Positions 22,101 through 32,256 of a DNA stretch of 64,000 bases are shown here, in pieces. Source of the stretch: Desarmillaria ectypa (taxonomy: Eukaryota > Basidiomycota > Agaricomycetes > Agaricales > Physalacriaceae); NCBI GenBank assembly GCA_030407005.1, contig JAUDYN010000003.1, positions 1,550,001-1,614,000 on the forward strand, written 5' to 3'. The translations under genes were made by a program, and so were the position numbers. The first letter of the stretch is position 1. Every line of letters starts with the position of its first letter. The notes under the pieces are model-generated. The model had not been told where the DNA came from. It saw nothing but the letters and a program-made list of their open reading frames with translations, and did not search any database.

Positions 22101-24627
22101 TCCGTTGGTCTCTCTAAGGATCACCGAAGAATTATCAGGCTCAATAGAGGAGGACAACGAAGTAGAAGGTGGGTACGTGTGATTGATACCGATATTTGAA
22201 GGTGTAGGCGTCAGGTCCGTGGAAGCTTCCGGGCTGTTATTAGCTATACGCGAGGGATCTAGTTGTTTACTAGGTGACCCCGTGGAAGTGACGGGAACAA
22301 ACGAAGATGAATTCGTTCTGCGAGAAATATGTGTGAACTCCTCCATTATGTCCGGTATCGCTTCAGGGGGTGTTGTTGAAGAACGCGATGTAGAGTCTTG
22401 GAAAGGGCGTAAAAACGAGGATATTCTGAAACCGGATCCAGTGACCTTGTCTTTGCTCCCCTCAGATGACATACTAGCGACTCGGTCCACAACTGGGGCA
22501 CCTGGCTGACGGGTGGTTGTTGTATCTAGGACGCCTTTCAGCGACTGCGCCTTTCCCTCCTCAAGTGCACGGTGCGTACGCGCCGCATCACGGATTTGAC
22601 CCAAAGCGGACGGCAGGTCCTGAAAATACGCGAAGAAATAGGAGTCCACAGGCAGTTCCGGGGAGTCTTTATCAAATACTTTGATCTCGATTGTTTCGCT
22701 GAAATCCATAGCAGATGATTCGTCGACATCAAGGATCGCAGAATACGGAATGGCAATCTGGGGATGGATAGTCAAAAGAGAACTTTAACGTTGATGTCGT
22801 TAGAGCTATACCTTAACCCTATCACCCATGTTCTGTGCCTTGAAGATGACCTTCCTTATAGCCTTCACCCACTCTTCTCTGCTTGGAATGGAATCTGCAT
22901 ACAGAAGAATGGTCTTCTGATTTGTTCGTACACGGAATTCTTTCTCACGAACAGGCTCGCAGGAAATAGCATAACGCAAATCCACTATCCCGTGAGGAAA
23001 ATAAGGATCCTGTCCCATGAAGTTAGAGTCAATGTTGAATCATCCTTGAAAGCCTCACAGATGAAGATTGATACCAGCTGAGGGCGTCATTCTTTAATAC
23101 AAACCAATGCTTAATCCAACGTTTGGTACGCTGTGCCTTCTTTGTCAACGACCCCGATTTCAGAACTTGATCCTATGCGGAGACGCGGGATGAGATAGGA
23201 GTCAGCACATTCTCTTCAGTAGCTCACCTCTTTGGAGGGCATGTGTGCAAAGAAGCAAAGGTACGCGTTTGTCAAGTACATGTAACCTTGGAGTACTTTC
23301 AAAAAGATTCAATGTCGTTTCTGTGCAGCCAATTCTGATAACTTACAGATAGATCGGAGTAACCAGCAAGGCATCTCTGAAGACCAGTGTAAGTAACGCA
23401 TGGGAACTCAGGATTGTCATTTATACCAGCTCGGACTTCCTCGATGCCATCAAGTTCAAAGATCTCCCTCAATTTCTCCGCCAACATGGCTCTTCTCTGG
23501 AAGCGAACCGTAGCCATGCTACCGGTACGCGCCATGCCCAACTGTTCCAGGCTCTCAGCAGTCGATCTTTGCCTTGTAGAAGCTGAGATGATGGGAGTCA
23601 GCGCCGCAGGTTCTTCCACGTCAGGCATTCTCGGTGTTGCCTCCTCAAAATCGTCAGCCTCGTCGACGCCTTCTTCATCCGACGGGGCCGATGACTCGCT
23701 CAAGGATGGCTCCTCTTCGCTGGAGGGAGAGTGATCGGGAAGCGTGGATCGACGTTGCAGTCGGCTTGGTCCAATGCTATACTTGCGGAAGCGAGCCAGA
23801 GGGCGATAGATGGTGTGTATTGAAGAGGCCAGGTGGGCGGGAGCTGGTTAGGGAGCAATAAGCTGAAGCCGGATGAAGTCGGCACGGATGTAACTTACGT
23901 TCGCTGGATTTGTCGTCGTCTTCACTGTCAGAGTCCGTGGCAGGTGTCAAATTGCTGTGGTTCACAAAGTCATCATCGTTATCAGGATCCTTCGTCCAGG
24001 GGAGAGCCTGCAGGGCTTGTATGAGAGTCTGTGTACCTGCACGCATCTAATCCAGTAAGATGATATGAGTCTTCCGACCAGGTGATCATTTCAGGGAAAA
24101 GCTTACGGAACGATCTCCGGGAAACGATGTCAAGCTGGGCCGCCTAGGCGATAAGCGAGGGGAGGGAGGCGTAATGAAAGGAGAGTCGTCTTTAATTGGC
24201 GGTGTAGGCTGCGCACACGCAGGCTTTACGGGGGAAGTTGGTCTGGAGCTCGACGGAGTGGTGATAGAGGAAGAGGTCGGTATGCCTGTAATCAAGATGT
24301 TGAATTAGATGACAACTATATAAAAGGCAGAGACTTACTATCCGAAGGGTCAGTCGCCTTTCCCTTGCGATTAATACTAAATAGCCGTCGATGGCCTCCC
24401 GGCGATGGACTTGTAGACGACTTGCCACTAAGACTCCTTCCAAGTTTATCCACAGTCTTCTCCATAGCGTACGAAAGGCGCTTCACGCGACTACTGTTAG
24501 GTGAGTCCTTGGACTCCTTGTTTGCGACAGGAGAGTCTACGAAGGCGAGGGCTTCTGGTGAGGTGTTCAAGGCAGGTGCAGCGCCAGGATCGTGAAGAAT
24601 GGGCTGCAGCGCTGGCAGCATGTCCAT
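19174..24627 (-). CDS. ATG26: UDP-glucose:sterol 3-beta-glucosyltransferase (Atg26/UGT51)
   Basis: A membrane-associated enzyme that transfers glucose from UDP-glucose to ergosterol; some fungi use it in pexophagy. Domain order from the N-terminus: a Ser/Pro-rich region, a first GRAM segment, a PH domain (around 23.3-22.8 kb, ending [15 protein letters not shown]), a second GRAM ([19 protein letters not shown]) and a GT-B glycosyltransferase. The transferase opens [19 protein letters not shown] and carries [18 protein letters not shown] and [13 protein letters not shown], the UDP-sugar site. A hydrophilic tail ends [13 protein letters not shown]. The gene spans 5.4 kb with many short introns. 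The start ATG at 24625-24627 gives [11 protein letters not shown]. The promoter is shared with the divergent SUR7-family gene. Length and architecture are normal for Atg26. Confidence 0.92.
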
Positions 24628-24810
24628 TGAGATTGCCGTGGTACACAGCGAGAAGGGGCTGTGGGCGTCGGGGGGAGAGACGAGTGCTTACAAGCAAAGG
24701 TTAATTCGGCAAGATGCGGCACCGCGGCAAAAGCCGCAACACGTTCAGGTCGTGCTCTTGTTCACTGACGTCGTTGGTTAGTCGAGGCAGCGTTACGACG
24801 CGAGAGTTAC

Positions 24811-24844
24811 TCTTCTCTTTTCTCTTTCTCTTTTCTTCTCTCTG
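24811..24844 (+). promoter_or_regulatory. CT-rich tract before the SUR7-family start codon
   Basis: An almost pure pyrimidine run ends six bases before the ATG at 24850. Such tracts mark core promoters and transcription starts of strongly expressed fungal genes. No TATA box is seen in the 222-bp spacer shared with ATG26. Confidence 0.5.
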
Positions 24845-24849
24845 TAACG

Positions 24850-25941
24850 ATGCGTGGCGAAATATTTGTCGGCTTCGCTAGCCTTTTATCGTGCGTATAT
24901 TTCATATTCCCGCATTGTACAATGCTCAACATGTTGTTGTCTTCTGTCATTACAGATTTGCTGCTCTGATTCTATTAATTTTTGTCAATGTGTGCTTCGC
25001 CTTTCCTTTGTATACCGTGTTTCTCATTTCTTAGGCCGGTCAGATCAACACGTCTGCCGTTCCTCGCGGATTATATTTGGTATACCCTTTGTCCTACATC
25101 AATCGCTTTCTCGGTCGTCTGACATGGCGTTTACAGGCAAGAGTCAATGTCTCCCAGTACGGGTACGTATATTGTTTTCAGTTCTCCTGCCTATTCACTT
25201 AGCTCGTATCAGGCAATCCCTTCAAACCGCCCTGCTCGACCCGATCCACGGGCTTTACACCGACAATGCCTCTGAACCCCTCCTCGAATCCCGGGGCCTA
25301 CGCCAATACTATCAATTCGGGCTTTATTCCCATTGCGGTTATGTTGCCACCAAGGAGGGCATCTGCTCCAACCACTCTACTGCCTACGAATACCGACCTT
25401 ACGATATCATCACGAAAGACATGACTGCCAACTACAGTGCTATCACCCAGGCTGTTGTCAGCGATACCACTTTCCAAAATTCACATTATCTTGCCCAACC
25501 CACAAAATCTGCATATTACTTGATCATCATTGGCACAGTCACCACGGCGGTGGCCTTGCTCACGTCAGTATTTTCTTCCTTCCTTTGTTCCTACTCATCA
25601 ATCTTTCTGCTCTAGTGGCGTGATCAAGCAGGCTTTCACCTTTTTCATTTCCACTGTCTTGGCGGCTCTAAGCACCATCTTTATTCTTTGTGGGGCTGCA
25701 ATATGGACGGCCATGATCAACAAGTCTGCTACTATCAACGACTTGCTCATCGGTGACACCTCCAATCCGGTGTTCGTTGGCATCGATGTTTCCGTCGGCC
25801 CGGTGCTCTACTTGCTCTGGGCTGCGTTCGCTTGTCTTTTCGTCTCCATAATACCCTACATGATAACGTACGTGTGTTCATCACGTGTATTCATCAAATG
25901 CCTCTAACCTGTCTTCAAGGTGTTGCACGTACCGTGGATAA
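24850..25941 (+). CDS. SUR7/PalI family plasma-membrane protein
   Basis: Sur7/PalI proteins are four-pass plasma-membrane proteins of eisosome/MCC domains or pH sensing. Short 5' exons join as MRGEIFVGFASLLS, SFAALILLIFVN and AGQINTSAVPRGLYL. A large extracellular loop follows, with YGQSLQTALLDPIHGLY, a CGYVATKEGICS cysteine pair and N-glycosylation sites. Then come three membrane segments: YYLIIIGTVTTAVALLT, FFISTVLAALSTIFILCGAAI and VGPVLYLLWAAFACLFVSIIP. The last intron ends just before 25920 and the protein stops with the short tail CCTYRG at 25939-25941. The small cytoplasmic tail differs from the long tail of PalI, so a Sur7-like role is likelier. Confidence 0.82.
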
Positions 25942-26128
25942 CCGACGATTGCTGGCCATCGTCATGGGCGCTAGGTATAGCCACTTATCTGAGCTTATGC
26001 CCATGGACTGGGTTCTATTGTATTTACTCATATATTTACCATGTCAACGTTGTCTCGAGTATATACATCAAAGAACTGATCCGAACTGTATTTTTGCTTC
26101 CGCGGAGAAAGTCTAAGAGAGAACGCGC

Positions 26129-27505
26129 TCATCCCCATAGCCCCAAACCTTCCTTCAACTCGCGCTCCAAATCCCCCATATCCAGACTGCTCTCATCTCC
26201 CTTTTTCTCCTGTGATTCATCTTCAACTGCGGCTGCAGCTTCTCCAATGCATCGCGAACATGTACAGTCGCCAAAACCCCACTCTCCCAGTGCTTGTCGT
26301 CTTTGTGCCACACCCAAAGACGGGTCAACATATGTGATTGTCAGTTCCTCTTCTGGTAAAATGGCACGTTTAGCTATCACGGTTATGCGTGCAAGTGCAG
26401 ATGATTGTTGTAGATGTCTGATAGACAGGTTAGGATCACAAGAATGGTTCAAGTGAGAGTGGAGGAGGTACAGCCCTCCATGCGATTCAAGGTCTATATG
26501 TTATGTGATCAGAATGCAGAACTGAGATACAGATAGCGAGCGCGTACTTAAGCTCATTCTGCCCAGTCCTCTCAAGAAACCTTCATAGCTAAACAATTCC
26601 GTCTTCGTTTGCTCTCCCAGTGGCTTTTTCGTCTTTGCGACGATTTTCAAGGCTTGAGGAGATTGGAATGCGCTAACATACAGTGCCCACACTTGTTTCC
26701 ATGTCTCCCGCTCCGGCGTCGCATGAATTTTTTGAAACCGCTCCTCCATCCCAAGCTCCGCCATAGCCTTGACGACATCCCACTCCTGCTCGCCACCCAA
26801 CAAAACCCGAGCAGTGACGCGCGAGAGTGCATGCAGGGCCATCCATGCCAGTGATCTGGCCTGCTTGAGCAACGGGACACTGGCGGTGTTCTGGCCTGGG
26901 CAGAGAAGAGGATGGGTAGATGCGGACCGCAAGAGGCAAAGGCGAGTGCAATAGCTTGCAGAGCAGTGCTGACAAGAGGTCACAAGGGTAGAGGATTGGG
27001 AAAACGGTGTTGTACAGTGAGCACAAGCGACAGCACGCTGCTGGAGGTCAAAAATATCCCACTCTGGCGCAATTATCCACGGATCCTCCTTCCATAACGT
27101 TTCTCCTTCTTCAATGCGTCTAAGGGCGACAAGACCCTTGCCCTTTTGCTTGTCAAAGTATCGCACTGCGACGGTCAGCGGCAGCGTCAGTGCGGAACCG
27201 GGAAGGAGAGACGAGGTTGGGTAGGTCTCTCCTGGTGATGCCTTTGCCTTTGCCTTTTTCTTCTTTTTAGTTTTTGGTTTCGTAGTCGAGGCGCTGTTGT
27301 CCTTGATAGGACCCTCTGTCTCCTCGTCCTTTTTAAAGTTCGCTATCATACGCCGTAACCGTTTCTCACCAACCACGCCCTTCCATTCTGGATGCGCATC
27401 GATGACTGCGGTGTGCAGTCTGGTGGTACCAAAACCTGGAAGAGCGGAATGTATGATTGATATCGCTGACAGGATCGTTTCATCATCAGGTACTATGGCT
27501 GACAT
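26129..27505 (-). CDS. SET5: SET-domain lysine methyltransferase (Set5/SMYD-like)
   Basis: The protein starts MSAIVPDDETILSAISII (ATG 27503-27505; the preceding in-frame codon is only TTG). A basic nuclear-type stretch KPKTKKKKKAKAKA is followed by a SET domain split by a Cys-rich MYND-like finger (CAHC, CQHC, CTRLC, HPLLC). SET signatures are the GKGLVALRRIEEGE start, LNHSCDPNLSIRH and ITYVDP. The post-SET cysteines are CTCSRC. One intron, between GRMSL near 26.53 kb and the HLNHSC exon, interrupts the gene. Set5 in yeast methylates histone H4 N-terminal lysines; the same substrate here is inferred. It ends convergently to the SUR7-family gene. Confidence 0.87.
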
Positions 27506-27836
27506 CAAAGATGGTGAGTGACGGTGTCAAGCAGCGGATGCAATACCTGGGTTCGGACCGATATCTTATACAGCGGTAAGACACTTTCATAGGCTATGTT
27601 CAACGTCACGCATTAAATAAACGAAAATCACGACTACGGTATGTGTTGTGAAGCTGAGAAACAGCAAGATCTGTAACTTGATAGCATTACACCGCAGTGC
27701 CATCAGTTAACGTTAACATGCATCGGAAATCTTCTAACCAACGGATGTATTGCCTTATAAAAAATAACCTTCTGTCAATGAAAGATCAGTATCTGACGGT
27801 TTGACAAGCTATAAAAAGAAAAAAATGTAAGAAGTA
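27506..27836. other. Spacer between SET5 and the tRNA gene
   Basis: AT-rich spacer with no credible gene. It should carry the SET5 promoter and, at 27819-27825, a run of seven A (T on the minus strand) suited to terminating Pol III transcription of the tRNA. Confidence 0.5.
27819..27825 (-). terminator. Pol III T-run terminator of tRNA-Lys
   Basis: Seven consecutive T on the minus strand begin 12 nt after the tRNA 3' end, the usual Pol III termination signal. Confidence 0.6.
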
Positions 27837-27923
27837 GCCCACCGCGAGGGTCGAACTCGCAGCCTTCAGATCCACCTAGAAATGTTAAGAGTCTGACGCT
27901 CTATCCGATTGAGCTAGGCGGGC
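27837..27923 (-). tRNA. tRNA-Lys (anticodon CTT), with a 14-nt intron
   Basis: On the minus strand an acceptor stem GCCCGCC pairs with GGTGGGC (one G-T pair). The D-arm contains TAGCTCAATCGG, the anticodon stem is TCAGA/TCTGA, and the T-arm is GCGAG-TTCGACC-CTCGC. The loop CTCTTAA carries anticodon CTT. The total of 87 nt is about 14 more than a mature tRNA. The extra bases lie one nucleotide 3' of the anticodon, the normal position of eukaryotic tRNA introns. CCA is not encoded. Confidence 0.93.
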
Positions 27924-28038
27924 CCATTCAATGGCTCTTCTATTAATAGTATATAAATTTTAAGCTTTATGAAACCGACCTGACTTATATGGAAGGAGTC
28001 TCAGGAGCGTGTCAGACGAGTTTCAGGCGGGGACTGAA

Positions 28039-28110
28039 ATATAAGAACGGCATTTTCTTGACTCACAGCCTTTCTCTCGTTACCCTTTCTTTCCTTTCCT
28101 ATCCTCCTTG
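28039..28110 (+). promoter_or_regulatory. TATA-like box and CT tract of the GH72 gene
   Basis: ATATAAG at 28039-28045 is followed by a pyrimidine-rich tract at about 28070-28108 and the start codon at 28147. This spacing is typical of a well expressed fungal gene. Confidence 0.5.
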
Positions 28111-28146
28111 CTGTTCTACGCGTTTTTCCGGCGTTGATACGTCGTC

Positions 28147-30103
28147 ATGTTAAGCAAAGCAGGCACACTGACTGCATTTTTCGCCGTCGCCTCCTCTTTC
28201 GTCAGCTCGGTTTATGCAATTTCGAAAATTACTCGGTCGGGCAGATACCTTTATGAAGAGGGAGGCACCAGGTTCTATATCAAGGGTATAGCATACCAGG
28301 AACAGGGTAAGCAACATGTCATGTTAAACTCTCACGCACGTAATAACAGCAAGGGCGATTTAGGCACCGTCGTCGCGAGCACCGACAACGCTTTTGGAGA
28401 GCCCTCGACCTTCATTGATCCTCTCAGCTCTGGCTCTGCGTGCAGCCGCGACTTACCCTACCTTCGGGAGCTCGGCGTGAATACCATTCGCGTGTACAGC
28501 GTCAATTCCAGCCTGAATCATGATGCCTGCATGAAGACGTTCAGCGACGCCGGCATTTACACGATGTGAGTAGACCGCTTTTTGTTCTTCACCTATCGTT
28601 CATCCATGTCCCTCATCAGAATCGATCTCGCACTCCCTTTGAATGGTTCTATTGACCGTACCTCCCCCTCTTGGTCGACCAACATCCTGGACCAATACCT
28701 CCGGACCATTGATGTGTTTGATCAATATGACAACGTCCTCGCTTACAATGTCGGCAATGAGGTTGTCATAGCAAATGGTACAGCGGTAGCCCCTTATGTG
28801 AAAGCAGCGGCTCGCGACATCAAGGCTTACCTGTAAGCGCTGACCATTCTTTTTCTCATATCTCATTCGTTAACAAATCTCGTAGGCAATCCAAGTCGTC
28901 GTCCGCCCTGGTTGGTTATTCATCCATCGACGGTGACACGAGTTTCCGCCTTCCTCTTGCAAACTTTTTCTCTTGTGATCCCTCAGGCGACAACTCGGGT
29001 GCGACGGCCATCGACATCTACGGACTGAATGAATAGTATGTCAAAGCCATCTGAACCCTAACAATTCACTGATGGCCTTGCTCAAGTGCGTGGTGTGGAG
29101 ATTCTACTTTTGAAGCCTCTTATGCCAATATCGAGGCGGATTATGTAGGATACAACGTCGTGGCGTATTTCAGTGAATTTGGCTGCATAACCGGCGGGCC
29201 ACGTTTATGGACGGAAACCCAGGCGTTATTCAGCTCCCAGATGTCAACCGTCTGGTCTGGAGGAATTGCCTTTTCCTATTTCCCTGCTACGAGCGTCCAA
29301 GGTCAATTCGGCATGGTCAACATCTCTTCCGATGGAAGTAGTGTCACCACCGGTGATGATTTTGCTCGCCTGAAGACAGAATATGGCCAGATCAGCCCTC
29401 CCAACAGCCCTTCGCAGTCGTCTGCTACCACGACCTATTCGGCGTGTCCCACGACGAATGATACCTTTGCTGCTTCAAGCACCTTGCCTCCCACGCCTAA
29501 CGAGGGTGCATGTAATTGCTTGTATCGATCACTTGACTGTCAATTCACACCGCATACTTCGAACTACACTGCTATCGTGGGTGAATTGATCAACACAGCA
29601 TGCAGTCTCTTAGGCTCTTCGGGCGGGTCTTGCGATGATATTGGCGGCAGTGGTGCGAATGGAACATACGGACGTCTTTCCGGCTGTGATCCCAGTAAGA
29701 CACAGCTTTTTCACTTTGCGCAGCTCTGATTTATTGTTTTGGTTTTGCAGCGATTAAACTGTCGTACGTCATGAGTGAATATTACGAGCGCAACAACAGA
29801 GATGCGCAGGCCTGCAGCTTCTCTGGAAATGGTACTGTCAACAGTGGTGCATCGAACGCTGTAGCGACAAGCGCAGCAACCTCTTGCGTGTCTAACCCCT
29901 CTGCAACCTTCGTTCCTTCTTCTCCTGCTACTCTTGCCGGCAGCAATGGAGGCAGTTCTTCCTCCCCCACTGGTAGTTCCGGACCTTCGGGCTCGAGTGG
30001 TAGTAGCTCGAATGGTGCGGTTGAATTTGACCGCAACGTCATCTTTAGTGTCTCTGGTCTCGTTGCTATTGGGGTTGTCAGCGGTGTTTGGACTCTCCTT
30101 TGA
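28147..30103 (+). CDS. GPI-anchored 1,3-beta-glucanosyltransferase (GH72 with CBM43/X8)
   Basis: Gas/Gel enzymes elongate and branch cell-wall beta-1,3-glucan outside the plasma membrane. A signal peptide (MLSKAGTLTAFFAVASSFVSSVYA) opens the chain. The GH72 domain has GIAYQEQG joined to TVVASTDNAFGEPSTF by an intron ending at GATTTAG. Its catalytic Glu residues are in YNVGNEVV and FSEFGC, and YGLNEYAWCGDSTFEAS is built across an intron. The X8/CBM43 module has ACNCLYRSLDC, spaced cysteines and SYVMSEYYERNNRDAQAC. A Ser/Gly linker and a hydrophobic C-terminus (VIFSVSGLVAIGVVSGVW) predict GPI anchoring. It belongs to the Gas1/2-type subgroup that carries the Cys-rich module. Confidence 0.93.
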
Positions 30104-30345
30104 AGCAAAGGAAAAAGCATGGCTTTCGAACGACTACTGGACTTGATACCGTAGTGCATTCTACAACGGACTGTATACCAAATGTTTTAAGTCTATATTA
30201 CGCATTTTACTTTATTCGCACCGTGAGAAAGGAGACCGACATACAATGTGTTGTTAGCGCGCACGGACCCATTAATTCAGACTCCGCCGCCGCAAGTCTC
30301 CTGTCTTGTCTCGGAAGCGGTAAAAATTTCTTGTCTCCTACCATC

Positions 30346-32089
30346 ATGGCCTCTCCCGTCGTGGACGAAGCTGAGGCAAACTGGCGTGTTGCCGACGACA
30401 AGACATTGGTACCTACCAGAGTCGGCGATGAACCTAACGGTGGATCTCTTCTCCCCAATGATCATCACCTTGGTCAGGGACCGGAGGCTGCAGACTACAA
30501 GCGGGGTTCCAGCACAGACCCCGTCGTCTCCGGTTCTAGCATAAAGGGCGACCCTATGTTCCGCGAAAAGCAAGTGAAGGTGCTTAGGTCTTTCTTGTCT
30601 ATTGCTTCAGTGCGTCTTTGTTAGAGTCCAATAAGAAGGAAGACATGAGAAGAAAAAGGCCCCCTGTTTGGTTTGGCAGCCTGGCGTCTCTCCTTTGCTC
30701 AATGGGTGACCTTGAGTTGGCTTTACTTGACTCTCATTGCAGGCTCTTGGCTTATTCTTCTCGGGGCTCGACAACGTTCCCCCCTCTGCACTTTTCCTCC
30801 ACTATATCTCTACTGGGTGTTTACTTTCTGCTGTGTAGCCGAACAAAGTCTATATCGGAGGTCTTCCCGAAAACACGCGTCAAGAGGATTTGCAAGGATG
30901 TTTCGGGAAAATCGGTAACATAGTTAACATTGAGCTCAAGTACGCGTTTATCTCGGTCATCACGTTCTTATCTAACGGCAACTTACTGCAGAATTGGTTA
31001 TGGTTTTGTGGTATGACGGTTTCCCAGAACATGGCACGTCTCCCGCTCAATCAATGCAGGAATTTGACAGCCGTGAAGCAGCTGAAGAAAGTGTTGCAAA
31101 GTACAACGAAGGATACTTCATGGGCAACAAGATTCGCGTTGAGCTGTCTCACGGCGGCGGTAGGACGGCTAAATACTCAAGTGATCCTGGAGCTTGTTTC
31201 AGGTGTGGGCAGATGGGTCATTGGGCGAGGTGAGATTTCCATTGATCGTATAGAGAACGTATCTGATGTATTGTAAATCAAGGGAATGTCCGATTGCAGG
31301 GCCGTAAGTGATAGTCCATAGTCTGCCTCGTCTTCACACTGATAGTGTTGTAGTCCTCCGCCTCGTCGCCCCAACGAACCTCCCTTGATTGAGCGTATCC
31401 AACGTGATCATGCTCCACCTGTTCCCCGCGACACACGCTATGACTACCCGCCTCCTGCGCGTGACTTTCGGCGACCCCCATCTCCTGTTAGGGACTATCG
31501 TGAATATCCACCTCCACCTAGTCGATATGATGACTACAGACGTCCTCCCCCAATGATGGAGCGCGACCGCTATCTTGACAGAGGCCGCTATCCTCCCGAG
31601 GCTGCTTACCGTGGACCTATTCCTCCGCCTGCCTATGGCTACGATCGCTATGACAAAAAGGCGGAGCGGTATTCCTATCCTCCCCCTCCAAGTGGACGTC
31701 CCAGAACCCCTCCCAGATATCGAGAAGACTTTGATCGGATGCCTCGGTGAGCTTACCTCTCCTTTTTTGTTTTGTCGGTCTGGTTCCAACATCTTTCAGT
31801 GACTATCCGGATTACCGTGGTCGTCCTATGACACCACCCCGGTTTGCTGACTATCCTCGAGGTGCAACACCCGAGACCAGATTTAGGTATGGATACATCT
31901 TACGTCATTCTTGTCTCTTCTTAATACTGTTACAGGCGTCGTTCTGAAAGTCCCGCTGGCCGTTCTTCTGGTGCCTACGAGTATGCTCCTGGACCTGACG
32001 GTAACTATCCGGCTACACCTCCTGGGCCACCTCCTCGCAGGGAATATCCTCCTCGCAGTCGCGAAGCTGTCGAAGTTTACAGAAGATAA
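30346..32089 (+). CDS. SR-like splicing factor: RRM, CCHC zinc knuckle, Pro/Arg/Tyr-rich tail
   Basis: Exon 1 (30346-30579) encodes an unusual hydrophilic leader beginning MASPVVDEAEANWRV. After a 259-nt intron (30580-30838) the RRM starts, with RNP2 VYIGGLP. RNP1 GYGFVEFD is assembled across an intron whose acceptor precedes GAATTTGAC. A zinc knuckle CFRCGQMGHWAREC and a long tail of PPRR, RDYREYPPPPSRYDDY and similar repeats follow. The order RRM plus knuckle plus Arg-rich tail matches SRSF7/9G8- or Rbm4-like splicing and mRNA-export factors, although RS dipeptides are sparse. The stop is at 32087-32089 after EAVEVYRR. The first intron is about five times longer than others here. That may serve autoregulated splicing, which is common in SR genes. 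Confidence 0.85.
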
Positions 32090-32256
32090 AAATCTTGTTC
32101 GAAATGCTTGTTGCCGCGGCTGAGGCTTGGTTGATTACTCCCCGCTGTTTTCATGATGACTTGGCATTGTATAATGCTCGTGTACTGCTTTGTCTATCTA
32201 TATACACTCTATTTTCAACTCCTTATATAAGTATAACTACTCATATCGAATGACAT

